From: Chryseobacterium paludis
GTDB taxonomy: Bacteria; Bacteroidota; Bacteroidia; Flavobacteriales; Weeksellaceae
Reading direction: 5' to 3'
NCBI RefSeq assembly: GCF_025403485.1
Contig: NZ_CP099966.1
Location: 4,338,501 to 4,402,500 of the forward strand
Length of the DNA stretch: 64,000 bases
The translations under genes and the position numbers were made by a program. The stretch's first letter is position 1. Every line of letters begins with the position of its first letter. Positions 18,196 to 26,732 of this stretch are shown here, in pieces. The notes under the pieces were generated by a model, which was given only the letters and a program-made list of their open reading frames with translations, did no database searches and was not told where the DNA came from.

Positions 18196-18220
18196 AAAAA
18201 CTTCCGAAAGGAAGTTTTTT
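18196..18220 (+). terminator. Rho-independent terminator of pdhB
   Basis: AAAAACTTCC-GAAA-GGAAGTTTTTT, a short stem with a tetraloop. Confidence 0.87.
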
Positions 18221-18248
18221 CATTTATTCTATGCATGAAGAAAAGTTC

Positions 18249-18276
18249 TTGAGGTCATAAATTTAGTGTAGATTTG
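18249..18276 (+). promoter_or_regulatory. Promoter TTG-N17-TAGATTTG of kup
   Basis: A -33 TTG (18249-18251) and an exact -7 element TAGATTTG (18269-18276) with 17-nt spacing, 20 nt before the ATG. One of the few promoters here with both boxes. Confidence 0.65.
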
Positions 18277-18296
18277 CGCTTTTAAAATTAGCTGAT

Positions 18297-20288
18297 ATGG
18301 CAGAAGTTACAGAGGGGGGTCATCATTTTGACCTAAAGAAGCTTTCATTTGTAGGGGTTATCGTCTCTCTCGGAATTGTTTTCGGAGATATTGGAACGTC
18401 CCCATTGTACGTAATGAAAGCAATCGTGAATGCCCGAAAGGATGGTGCTACGATGCCATTTGATGAATATATTGAAGGTGCGCTTTCATGTATCATCTGG
18501 ACATTGACACTCCAAACCACGATAAAGTATGTAATTATCGCCCTAAGAGCAGATAATAAAGGTGAAGGTGGGATTTTAGCTCTTTATTCGCTCGTAAAAA
18601 AACTTAAGAAAAAGTGGCTCTATGTCGTCGCGATTATTGGAGCATCAACACTTGTTGCGGATAGTGTCATTACTCCTTCATTAACTGTTATGTCAGCTAT
18701 TGAAGGATTGAAAATATATAATCCGGAAACCCCCGTAGTTATTATTACCCTGGTAATTCTGTTTGTTGTATTTGTTGTACAACAATTTGGAACCGCTTCC
18801 ATAGGTAAATTTTTCGGACCTGTTATGGTGACATGGTTTCTTGCTTTAGGGGCTTTCGGATCGGTTCATATTTTTGATCATATCGAGATTGTAAGAGCAT
18901 TCAATCCAATATATGCATATAATCTTATTACCCATTCATCAAGCGCTATTGTGATCATGGGAGCTGTTTTCCTTTGTACAACGGGTGCTGAAGCTTTATA
19001 TTCAGATCTTGGACACTGTGGTGCTAAAAACATCAGAATAAGCTGGGTTTTTGTTAAATTAATGCTTATTCTTAATTATCTTGGACAAGGTGCATGGTTA
19101 TTAGATAACTACCATCAGGTATTTAACGGAGTTAATCCTTTCTTTGGAATTATGCCTCAATGGGCGGTTCTTCCTGGAGTGATCTTAGCAACAGCTGCTG
19201 CTATTATTGCAAGTCAGGCTGTAATTACAGGATCATTTACCATGTTCTCAGAAGCAATGTCTATTTCATTCTGGCCAAATCAACATATCGAATATCCTTC
19301 AGGGATAAAAGGACAGATGTATATTCCGGGAGTAAACTGGGGATTAATGGCATTCTGTTTTGTAGTGGTTATATTCTTCCAGAAATCCGAACGAATGGAG
19401 GCGGCCTATGGTTTAACGATTACCATAACCATGTTAATGACTACTATTCTATTGCTGTATTGGCTAAGTAGAACCAGAGTCAGTAAGGTTTTTATAATAG
19501 GTTTTGCTGTCGTTTATATTTTCCTTGAATCAGGGTTTTTCTATGCGAATGTGATTAAATTTGTTGATGGCGGATGGTTAACAATGGTATTGGGTGGATT
19601 TATAGCGGTTTGTATGTATGCCTGGTATAACGGACGATTAATAAAAGCCAATTTTATTCAGTACGTTAAAATTGATAAATATGTATCCATCATCAAAGAC
19701 ATGAAACTGGATGAAACTATTCCTAAATATGCCACAAACCTTGCTTACCTGAGCAGAGCAAAAAGGAATGATGAGGTAGAATCAAAAATTATTTATTCTA
19801 TCATTAAAAAACAACCGAAAAGAGCTGATCACTATTTTATTTTGAGCATTGTTAATCAGGAAGATCCATATACTTTTAAATATACTGTAGATGAGATTTT
19901 ACCAGGTACGGTTTTTAAGGTTAATTTCCTTTTAGGTTTTAAAGTCGACCGTAGAATCAATGATTATTTTAATATGGTTTTGAAAGATCTTATGGCAGAT
20001 GGTACTATACCTTCCAGAAGCAGTCATCCGTCTCTAAGAGCTCATAATATACCTCCGGACCTCAAATATGTAATTATAGATAATACATATATCAACGATA
20101 TACTTTTGACGGTAAAACAGAAAATCACACTTAATATTTATAACTTCGTGAAATACATCGGAAGTGATGACTTTAAGGCTTGGGGGGTTACTTCACACAA
20201 TGTTGTTGTGGAATCTGCACCGATCACTGAAGAGACCTTATATGATAAAAAAATAGAACAGGCTGGATTTTTGCGTCATAACTTCTAA
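18297..20288 (+). CDS. kup: KUP/HAK/KT family potassium transporter
   Basis: A 663-residue membrane transporter. The hallmark first helix reads GVIVSLGIVFGDIGTSPLYVMKAI (key residues GDIGTSPLY at about 29-37). There are about 12 transmembrane helices up to residue ~450, followed by a cytosolic C-terminal domain. It imports K+ together with protons and is probably constitutive. Family features such as GALSCIIWTLTLQTT and ADNKGEGGILALYSL are intact. Monocistronic with its own promoter; no obvious terminator precedes the Fur gene. Confidence 0.95.
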   Translation: MAEVTEGGHHFDLKKLSFVGVIVSLGIVFGDIGTSPLYVMKAIVNARKDGATMPFDEYIEGALSCIIWTLTLQTTIKYVIIALRADNKGEGGILALYSLVKKLKKKWLYVVAIIGASTLVADSVITPSLTVMSAIEGLKIYNPETPVVIITLVILFVVFVVQQFGTASIGKFFGPVMVTWFLALGAFGSVHIFDHIEIVRAFNPIYAYNLITHSSSAIVIMGAVFLCTTGAEALYSDLGHCGAKNIRISWVFVKLMLILNYLGQGAWLLDNYHQVFNGVNPFFGIMPQWAVLPGVILATAAAIIASQAVITGSFTMFSEAMSISFWPNQHIEYPSGIKGQMYIPGVNWGLMAFCFVVVIFFQKSERMEAAYGLTITITMLMTTILLLYWLSRTRVSKVFIIGFAVVYIFLESGFFYANVIKFVDGGWLTMVLGGFIAVCMYAWYNGRLIKANFIQYVKIDKYVSIIKDMKLDETIPKYATNLAYLSRAKRNDEVESKIIYSIIKKQPKRADHYFILSIVNQEDPYTFKYTVDEILPGTVFKVNFLLGFKVDRRINDYFNMVLKDLMADGTIPSRSSHPSLRAHNIPPDLKYVIIDNTYINDILLTVKQKITLNIYNFVKYIGSDDFKAWGVTSHNVVVESAPITEETLYDKKIEQAGFLRHNF

Positions 20289-20330
20289 GCTTCAAGTAAT
20301 AAGCATACTATCTATTTAAATAAAAATTAA

Positions 20331-20338
20331 TAAATTTG
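20331..20338 (+). promoter_or_regulatory. -7 promoter element TAAATTTG of the fur/ostA operon
   Basis: Exact TAnnTTTG match 15 nt before the ATG of the Fur-family gene. Confidence 0.55.
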
Positions 20339-20353
20339 TAGATAATTATTTTA

Positions 20354-20827
20354 ATGGATACTATACAAAAAGAAAAAAATATAGCTCTTATCAAAGATGT
20401 TTTGAGAAACTACTTATTGGAAAAGGGTTTCCGAAATACTCCTGAGAGATACACCATATTGGAAGAGATCTATAATATGGATCACCACTTCAATGTGGAT
20501 GATCTGTATCTTCTGATGATGCAGAAGAAATATCATGTTTCCAAAGCAACAATTTATAACACAATTGAGATTTTTCTTGATGCAGGATTAATCCGTAAAC
20601 ATCAATTTGGAGAAAAAACACTAACGTCTTCATCTTATGAAAAGTCTTATTTTGATAAGCAACATGATCATTTAGTAATCTACAAAAAAGATTCAGACAA
20701 AGAGATAGAGGAAATTATTGAATTTTGTGATCCTAGAATTCAAGGGATCAAAGAAGCAATTGAAGACGCTTTTGGCGTAAAAATTGATTCTCATTCGCTA
20801 TATTTTTATGGCATTAAGAATGACTAA
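20354..20827 (+). CDS. Fur family transcriptional regulator
   Basis: A 157-residue regulator. The winged helix (~residues 15-90) contains FRNTPERYTILEEIY and the recognition helix VSKATIYNTIEIFLDAGLI, typical of Fur/PerR/Zur. The dimerisation domain keeps HDH (HDHLVIYKK) but lacks the CxxC pair that usually follows, so the structural zinc site is missing or altered; one Cys remains in EFCDPRI. The sensed metal cannot be assigned. It is the first gene of a tight operon (3-nt gap to the OstA-like gene). Confidence 0.9.
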   Translation: MDTIQKEKNIALIKDVLRNYLLEKGFRNTPERYTILEEIYNMDHHFNVDDLYLLMMQKKYHVSKATIYNTIEIFLDAGLIRKHQFGEKTLTSSSYEKSYFDKQHDHLVIYKKDSDKEIEEIIEFCDPRIQGIKEAIEDAFGVKIDSHSLYFYGIKND

Positions 20828-20830
20828 TCA

Positions 20831-22573
20831 ATGAGACTGATCCTTTTTCTGTTATTTTTTGTTTCTACTTTTACTTTTGCGCAAGATCAACAAAAACCTG
20901 CGCAAAGGGATCCTTATTTAAAAGCTCCGGTAACAAGTGCACCTCAGCAAACAAAACCTGAAGATAAAATAAAAATAATCCACGCAGATTTTGTAAAAAA
21001 AGATCCTGCAAAATATGATGGTAACCAATATCTTCAGGGAAATGTAAAAATTGAAAATCAAGGTTCTATTCTTACTGCTGATGAAGTGATATTGTATAGT
21101 GAAGAAAACTTCGTAAAGGCCATAGGAAATACTAAACTTCAAAATACTGATGGCTCCGTTATTACAGCTGGGGAAATGGAATATGATGGCAATACACAAA
21201 AAGGAGTTGCCAGGAAAAATGTAGTTCTTACAGATCCCAAACAAACGATAAGAACAGAGATCTTATACTATGATAAGCTTTCGAATCTGGCTTATTTTAA
21301 TACCGGTGGTACTATATCTGACGGACAGAACGTAATGTATACAAAGTCAGCTACCTATTTTCTGGATACCAAATTGATTGATTTTGTGGGTAATGTAAAA
21401 ATTGATACACCTGATTATATCATTGAAGGACCTAATATCAAACAAAATCAGAATACCAAAGTTGCTGAATTCTTTGGTCCGACTACCATAACAAATCGTG
21501 TTAATCCCAAGAATTATATATATACCGAAAGAGGTACTTATAAAATGAATTCTAAAGAGGCTTACCTTAATAAGAATTCAAGGATACATTACAATGATAA
21601 GATATTGACCGGAGACGATCTGTATTTCAATCAGCTTACAGGTTTTGGAACAGGAACAGGAAATGTAACTCTGGATGACCCTAAAGAAAAAAGATATGTA
21701 AAAGGGGGGTATGGAGAAATTTTTCAAAAGAAAGATTCTTCAATGATTACTAAAAGCCCATATGCAGTAAAAATTCTGGAGAAAGATTCTATCTATTTTG
21801 CAGCGGAAAAGATTATTTCTTATCAAAAGCCCGATGAAACAGATGTAACAAAGAAAAAAAGTTTTTTAAGAGCTTTCAGGAAAGGAAGATTTTATAAATC
21901 CAATGCTCAGGGACGTGCAGATTCAATTGCGTTCAATGAAACGGATGGAATCATGCATATGTATACCGCGCCAATTTTATGGAGTGGAGAAAAGCAGGTG
22001 ACCGGAGATAAAATAGAAGCCTACTTTAATAGTACAACAGAGGATCTGGATTCATTGAAGGTCATAGGAAACGCTTTTGCAATAAGTAAAGTGGATTCTC
22101 TTAATCTTAAAGATGAATTTAACCAGGTGAAAGGCAAGCTGATGACGGTTTATTACGAAAAGAGCGAAGTAAAAGAAACAAAAGTTATAGGAAATGCTCA
22201 ATCAATCAGTTATGCGGATGATTTTAATGAAAAGACAAAAGAGAATGAAAGAATTGGGATAACCCTTACTTCATGTGGGATTATAGATGCTATGTTCGAA
22301 AACAGAGTCCTTCAAATCGTTTCCTGTAATATTGGTGCCAATTCAGACACCTATCCAATGAGTAAAATTGAGCCTTCAAAACGTAAGTTTGCAGACTTTA
22401 ATTGGAATACAAAAGACAGGATCAGGAAATGGCAGGATATACTCGTTGATACTCCTGGTTATGAAGAGATAAAATATGAGGCTGATAATAAGCTCTATGA
22501 TAGTGCCAAAGAAGCAATTGACAAAGAAAAAGCAAAAGAAGAAGCTAAAAAGCCTAAAAGGGTTAGAAAATAA
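20831..22573 (+). CDS. OstA-like (LptA/LptD N-terminal-like) periplasmic protein
   Basis: A 580-residue exported protein with a signal peptide ending TFTFAQ. The region ~45-300 shows the repeating beta pattern of the OstA/LptA fold: KYDGNQYLQGNVKIENQGSIL-type lines such as LTADEVILYSEENFVKAIGN, AGEMEYDGNTQKGVARKNV and IDFVGNVKI. The C-terminal tail is Lys/Glu-rich. LptA-type proteins form the periplasmic bridge that carries lipopolysaccharide to the outer membrane. This long flavobacterial form may act in that pathway; the role is inferred from the fold. Second gene of the operon. Confidence 0.85.
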   Translation: MRLILFLLFFVSTFTFAQDQQKPAQRDPYLKAPVTSAPQQTKPEDKIKIIHADFVKKDPAKYDGNQYLQGNVKIENQGSILTADEVILYSEENFVKAIGNTKLQNTDGSVITAGEMEYDGNTQKGVARKNVVLTDPKQTIRTEILYYDKLSNLAYFNTGGTISDGQNVMYTKSATYFLDTKLIDFVGNVKIDTPDYIIEGPNIKQNQNTKVAEFFGPTTITNRVNPKNYIYTERGTYKMNSKEAYLNKNSRIHYNDKILTGDDLYFNQLTGFGTGTGNVTLDDPKEKRYVKGGYGEIFQKKDSSMITKSPYAVKILEKDSIYFAAEKIISYQKPDETDVTKKKSFLRAFRKGRFYKSNAQGRADSIAFNETDGIMHMYTAPILWSGEKQVTGDKIEAYFNSTTEDLDSLKVIGNAFAISKVDSLNLKDEFNQVKGKLMTVYYEKSEVKETKVIGNAQSISYADDFNEKTKENERIGITLTSCGIIDAMFENRVLQIVSCNIGANSDTYPMSKIEPSKRKFADFNWNTKDRIRKWQDILVDTPGYEEIKYEADNKLYDSAKEAIDKEKAKEEAKKPKRVRK

Positions 22574-22582
22574 GAGGTAGTT

Positions 22583-23173
22583 ATGAAAAAAATGTTACTA
22601 TTATTTTTATTGTTTCCTTTAATAATTTTTTCACAGAATTTACAAGAAGATGAATTTTTATGGAGCAAGGAAAGAAAACTGCAGAAAGAAGATTATAAAT
22701 TGCTCATTCATGATACTAATGTTCAAATAAGATCATCGATCAATTTTTCATATCAGCTAAGGGGTTTTAATGTTTTTAATAATAATTTTAATAAGAATAT
22801 CATAAACAAATTTTCTGGTAATTCTTCAGCATTAGACCTTGATTCAAAGAATATTCCGGCAATGATAGATTATCAACAGGCAAATTTCAATCTATCTGAA
22901 ATATACGCCCGAAAAATGCGTAAGGAACTTCTAATTCATAAAAATAAACTTTGGAAAGGTTTTGATTACGCTGATAAGGTTTTTAATAATCTAACTTCCG
23001 AATTTATGAAGACTCAGGCCTTAATGAATGAAGAAACCTCTTACGGAGTAAACATTCAAAAGCTTCAAGACTGGAAAGAAAAAATTAATAACGAACTGGA
23101 AGAACTTTCCGAGTTTGACTATGATAATACATCTAAAATTAAGATAAAGAAAGTTTCTAAAGAAGATATCTGA
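22583..23173 (+). CDS. Exported protein of unknown function, OstA operon
   Basis: A 196-residue secreted protein. The signal peptide is MKKMLLLFLLFPLIIFSQ; the mature N-terminus is EDEFLWSKERKLQKEDYKLL, an opening seen in DUF922-like Bacteroidetes proteins of the W-x-KLxxxDY kind. A long helical region follows (~110-175, including NLSEIYARKMRKELL). No catalytic motif is visible. It starts 9 nt after the OstA-like gene and lies 27 nt before the aminotransferase, so it is in the same operon. A role in envelope assembly is possible from position only. Confidence 0.7.
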   Translation: MKKMLLLFLLFPLIIFSQNLQEDEFLWSKERKLQKEDYKLLIHDTNVQIRSSINFSYQLRGFNVFNNNFNKNIINKFSGNSSALDLDSKNIPAMIDYQQANFNLSEIYARKMRKELLIHKNKLWKGFDYADKVFNNLTSEFMKTQALMNEETSYGVNIQKLQDWKEKINNELEELSEFDYDNTSKIKIKKVSKEDI

Positions 23174-23200
23174 TTTATATTTCTATAAAATATTTCTGAA

Positions 23201-24376
23201 ATGCAAAAAGATTTTTTTACCTATCAGGCACAAACCACACAATTTGCGGCCGGTTTTGAAGTTGAAAGAGCTGAAGGAAGCTATATATATGGCACAGATG
23301 GAAAAAAGTATCTCGATTTTGTAGCCGGAGTTTCTGCCAATACATTGGGGCATTCTCATCCCAAAATAGTTAATGCGATCAAAGAGCAGGCAGATAAGTA
23401 TCTTCATGTCATGGTATATGGAGAATATGCACAGGATAAGCCTGTAGCCTTATGTAAACTACTTGCAGAAGCTACTCCAGATCCCCTTGAAATTACTTAT
23501 TTAGTAAACAGTGGGGCTGAGGCTATAGATGGAAGCTTAAAGCTGGCAAAAAGATATACAGGAAGGGAAGAAATAGTTTCTTTTAAAAATTCTTATCATG
23601 GGAATACCCATGGGGCATTAAGTGTTTCTGGAAATGAATACCATAAAAGAGAGTTTCGCCCCCTTTTACCCATGGTGTCCTTTATAGAATTCAATAATGA
23701 AAATGACTTAGATAAGATTACCGGGAAAACAGCTTGTGTCATATTAGAAACAATACAGGGAGCAGCGGGATTCTTGGTTCCGGAAAATGATTATTTAAAG
23801 AAGTTAAAGAAACGATGTGAAGAAGTTGGGGCTCTTCTTATCTTAGATGAAATTCAACCGGGATTCGGAAGAACAGGTAAATTGTTTTCTTTTGAACATT
23901 ATGGAATTGTTCCTGATATTCTGGTGATGGGAAAAGGAATGGGAGGAGGTGTTCCGGTAGGTGCTTTTATGAGTTCCAAAGAAATCATGGACAGCCTGTC
24001 TCATTCTCCAAAATTAGGGCACATTACCACTTTTGGAGGTAATCCACTTATTGCTGCTGCCAGTCATGCAACATTAAAAGAAGTTTTAGAAAGTGGCTTA
24101 ATGAATCAGGTTGATGAAAAAGAAAAGCTTTTCAGACAGCTGCTTGTACATCCTAAGATTAAAAATGTAAATGGACGCGGATTAATGCTGGCTGTGAACT
24201 TAGGAGCACCTGAATATACTTTAAAAGTAGCTCAGAAATGTATGGAGAAAGGATTGGTTGTATTCTGGCAATTGTACAGAAATGAATACCTGAGAATTTC
24301 CCCACCATTAACGATATCCCTTGATGAAATAAGAGAAGGGTGCCAAATTATTCTTGATGTATTGAACGAAAATTAA
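23201..24376 (+). CDS. Class III PLP-dependent aminotransferase (ArgD/ornithine aminotransferase-like)
   Basis: A 391-residue cytosolic enzyme. Visible family features are YLDFVAGVSANTLGHSHP, the phosphate-binding VNSGAEAIDGSLKLAKRYTGR, and the cofactor-binding Asp and catalytic Lys in LILDEIQPGFGRTGK and DILVMGKGMGGGVPVGAF (Lys in MGKGMGGG). TTFGGNPL completes the active site. Substrates of this class include acetylornithine, ornithine and 4-aminobutyrate; the sequence alone does not decide. It is the last gene of the Fur/OstA operon and is followed by a terminator. Not surrounded by arginine genes. Confidence 0.9.
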   Translation: MQKDFFTYQAQTTQFAAGFEVERAEGSYIYGTDGKKYLDFVAGVSANTLGHSHPKIVNAIKEQADKYLHVMVYGEYAQDKPVALCKLLAEATPDPLEITYLVNSGAEAIDGSLKLAKRYTGREEIVSFKNSYHGNTHGALSVSGNEYHKREFRPLLPMVSFIEFNNENDLDKITGKTACVILETIQGAAGFLVPENDYLKKLKKRCEEVGALLILDEIQPGFGRTGKLFSFEHYGIVPDILVMGKGMGGGVPVGAFMSSKEIMDSLSHSPKLGHITTFGGNPLIAAASHATLKEVLESGLMNQVDEKEKLFRQLLVHPKIKNVNGRGLMLAVNLGAPEYTLKVAQKCMEKGLVVFWQLYRNEYLRISPPLTISLDEIREGCQIILDVLNEN

Positions 24377-24382
24377 ATATTG

Positions 24383-24410
24383 ATCTCTTCTGAAAAAGAA
24401 GAGATTTTTT
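24383..24410 (+). terminator. Rho-independent terminator
   Basis: ATCTCTTC-N7-GAAGAGAT followed by TTTTTT, closing the fur/ostA/aminotransferase operon. Confidence 0.8.
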
Positions 24411-24564
24411 ATGCTTTGCATCGGATCTTTTGCTTTTAAAGCTTTGTATGATTTGGATTTAACAGCCGTGACAAATATCATACATATTGTATAAAAAAGT
24501 AAATACATTTTTGTGTAATAAAAAAATTAATTTATATATTGCGGGACGATAAAACAAAGATTAT

Positions 24565-24951
24565 ATGGCGAAACTTAAAGTCCATTACGAATTTCCAATG
24601 CATTGTCTTTCAGAGATTTTATATGAGTATCTGGCGACTGCAGAAGGATTATCTGAATGGTTTGCAGATGAGGTAGTAGAGAAAGGGGATGACTTCTTTT
24701 TCAGCTGGGGCGGAGGCCCTGCTGAAAAGGCCACTTTGATTAGATATAAGCCAGAAGGTTTCGTACGTTTCAGATGGGAGGAAGATGAAGGGACAAAGAA
24801 TTTCTTTGAAATGACAATCACAATTGATGATATTACTGAAGATTTAGCTTTAAATATTACAGACTTTTGTGAAGAAGGTAATGAAGAGGAAAATGCAATG
24901 TATTGGGAGAATCTTATAGAAAATCTAAGAATAAAATTAGGTGCAGCTTAA
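24565..24951 (+). CDS. START-like domain protein
   Basis: A 128-residue protein of the SRPBCC/START-like superfamily: MAKLKVHYEFPMHCLSEILYEYLAT, then LSEWFADEV and FSWGGGPAEKATLIRYKPEGFVRFRWEED, with an acidic middle and a C-terminal helix (YWENLIENLRIKLG) that closes the hydrophobic pocket. Flavobacteria conserve this gene next to the class-IV aminotransferase homologue and YqgE, as here. It probably binds a small hydrophobic ligand; none is known. Confidence 0.87.
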   Translation: MAKLKVHYEFPMHCLSEILYEYLATAEGLSEWFADEVVEKGDDFFFSWGGGPAEKATLIRYKPEGFVRFRWEEDEGTKNFFEMTITIDDITEDLALNITDFCEEGNEEENAMYWENLIENLRIKLGAA

Positions 24952-25024
24952 TGGCAAGCTGTACAAAATGATAAAACTGATGAACGATTTATCGTTCATT
25001 ATTTTTTTATAAACAAATCAGACA

Positions 25025-25834
25025 TTGGAAAATCAATATTTTACTTCAGAAGAATTGAATGTGAAGAATAGAGCATTCCTTTTGGGAGATGCTGTAAAGG
25101 TTTCTTTTTTCGTAAGAGAAGCGAAACTTATCATGGATGAAGAGTGCTACTTCTTCTTAATGGCATCCATGAGAAAGATGAGAATGAATATTCCTCTGAC
25201 CTATACCCTTGAGTTTTTTCAATCCCTTTTTCAAAAGGATGTTATCGATGGGAAAGGTATTGAAAACGGGATTATTAATTTTCAGGTTTTTAGAAATACA
25301 GATGGACTGACATTGGCAAAATCATCCATTTCTTACTTTTATGAAGTTGAAGAAATGAATGATATACTTCATGTTCATCAAAGACCTTTGGAGTTGGATC
25401 TGATCAAAGAGATCAACGTAAATAATAATCTGCTAAGCAATATCAGGGTTCATTGTCCTGAAAATATCTATGGACGAATTTACGCCCAGGAGAATGATCT
25501 GGATGATGTTATTTTGCTTAATCCCAATAAAAGGATTGCAAGGTCTACTTCAGGGAATCTTTTGTTTTTAGAAGGTGATGTAATTAAAGTTCCAAAGCAA
25601 TCTGAGGGAGCTTATATTTCGCCTTTAATGGAGAATTTTGTTACTTTTTTACATAAGAATAATCTTGCCGATATTCAGGAACACGAGATTATCGCATTTG
25701 AATCTCAAAAAGCCGAAGAGATCTTAATGATTTCTGATGAAAAAGGTATTTTTTCTATAGGAAAAATAAGAAATAAAACTTTTGAAAATTTCCGTTTTTT
25801 AGAATTGGTAGAAAGCTGGAAAAAAAGTTTTTAA
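25025..25834 (+). CDS. Class IV aminotransferase homologue lacking the catalytic lysine
   Basis: A 269-residue protein with the BCAT/ADC-lyase fold, starting at a TTG codon (no in-frame ATG upstream or nearby). The stretch that normally reads K-T-x-N-Y-L-x-N is V132-N-N-N-L-L-S-N, so the PLP-binding Lys position is Val. The Glu that normally contacts the PLP ring nitrogen (E-x-S-x-x-N) is Arg in IARSTSGNLL. The rest of the fold is recognisable (GRIYAQENDLDDVILLNPNKR). It is probably a pseudoenzyme. It follows the START-like gene with a 73-nt gap and ends at a strong terminator. Confidence 0.8.
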   Translation: MENQYFTSEELNVKNRAFLLGDAVKVSFFVREAKLIMDEECYFFLMASMRKMRMNIPLTYTLEFFQSLFQKDVIDGKGIENGIINFQVFRNTDGLTLAKSSISYFYEVEEMNDILHVHQRPLELDLIKEINVNNNLLSNIRVHCPENIYGRIYAQENDLDDVILLNPNKRIARSTSGNLLFLEGDVIKVPKQSEGAYISPLMENFVTFLHKNNLADIQEHEIIAFESQKAEEILMISDEKGIFSIGKIRNKTFENFRFLELVESWKKSF

Positions 25835-25841
25835 AATTGAC

Positions 25842-25886
25842 AAACCCGGTAAACAACAAAAGTTCCAAAGTCCTTTACCGGGTTTT
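25842..25886 (+). terminator. Rho-independent terminator
   Basis: AAACCCGGTAAA pairs with TTTACCGGGTTT across a 20-nt loop, followed by T-rich sequence. Confidence 0.8.
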
Positions 25887-26159
25887 ATTCTGAATAAATC
25901 AGAAATTGTATTTTTTTCTAAAATTGACGAGATGAGACCCGCTCATTTTATCGTATTAATTACTTGTTAGATCGTCTTACCTTTATAGGTTTCAGAGTTA
26001 AAAATACTTCCGGAAAGAAAAATAAAATAATTTGCTTTAGGATTTTCATTTCAATGACTTTTTAGTTATTCAAAGAACGTGAATTCTTTCTTAAAAATTG
26101 GTTAACATAAGCTTAAAATTTGTTAATTTTTCACTTGCAACATTTTGAATAGTACCGAA
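25887..26159. other. Intergenic region, mostly featureless
   Basis: Between the terminator of the aminotransferase homologue and the stop of yqgE. Apart from a possible 29-codon minus-strand ORF (25960-26049) I see AT-rich sequence without repeats, RNA genes or a clear promoter. Confidence 0.4.
25960..26049 (-). CDS. Possible 29-residue hydrophobic peptide
   Basis: ATG to TAA on the minus strand. The peptide has a hydrophobic Phe/Leu-rich core (QIILFFFPEVFLTL) and a basic tail ending KVRRSNK, which is a sensible layout for a small membrane peptide. No TAnnTTTG lies just upstream and there is no comparative evidence. It could be chance. Confidence 0.28.
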   Translation of the reverse strand: MKILKQIILFFFPEVFLTLKPIKVRRSNK

Positions 26160-26708
26160 TTAGTTCAACGAGATGTCTTCAGGGGAATTTGCCCAGAGTA
26201 AATACTCGCCGCCGAGATTTTGCATAATAGATTTCCATAAGGTTTGGTCATTCGGTAAGGTATAATCCAAATTATAAATGTCCACTACTGTCCACATTTT
26301 TTTCTGAACCTCACTATCTAATTGATTTGCAGCCCAGCCAGAATATCCGGAAAAGATCTTAACATCACCAATATTAAGCTCACCACTAAGTACAGCACTG
26401 ATGATGTTCTCAATGTCTTCTGTAAGATAAAACCCATCAGCAATATCAGTGTAGATCTCAGTTACTTTTTTCCCTTTTACGATAAAAAATACCTTGTCAT
26501 TTTCTACAGGTCCGCCATCATATACCTCGATTTTAAAATCGAAAAAGTTTTTGAACTTAGTACTCATCTGGCTGTTCTTTTTGTTTAATATTAAGCCGAA
26601 TGCGCCACTTTCGTTATGTTCTACAATTAGGACTACTGATCTGGAAAAAATATCGCCGGAAATATCGGGTGTGGAAATTAATATTTTACCTTTGTATGAG
26701 TAATTCAT
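26160..26708 (-). CDS. YqgE/AlgH family protein
   Basis: A 182-residue cytosolic protein. MNYSYKGKILISTPDISGDIFSRSVVLIVEHNESGAFGLILNK is the family hallmark (ISTP, F-x-R-S-V-V-x-I-x-E-H, G-x-x-G-x-x-x-N), with YDGGPVEND and FSGYSGWAANQL further on. The function of the family is unresolved. The start is set at 26708: the longer frame (from 26816) reads into the divergent pdxH gene and past the -7 element at 26712-26719. That element ends only 3 nt before the ATG, suggesting a leaderless mRNA. Confidence 0.9.
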   Translation of the reverse strand: MNYSYKGKILISTPDISGDIFSRSVVLIVEHNESGAFGLILNKKNSQMSTKFKNFFDFKIEVYDGGPVENDKVFFIVKGKKVTEIYTDIADGFYLTEDIENIISAVLSGELNIGDVKIFSGYSGWAANQLDSEVQKKMWTVVDIYNLDYTLPNDQTLWKSIMQNLGGEYLLWANSPEDISLN

Positions 26709-26719
26709 ACTCAAATTTA
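26687..26719. promoter_or_regulatory. Divergent promoters of pdxH and yqgE
   Basis: TACCTTTG (26687-26694, +) points to pdxH and lies inside the first codons of yqgE. TAAATTTG (26719 to 26712, -) points to yqgE and ends 3 nt before its ATG. The predicted 5' ends of the two transcripts overlap by about 10 nt. Confidence 0.5.
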
Positions 26720-26732
26720 ATAAAAAATATTT

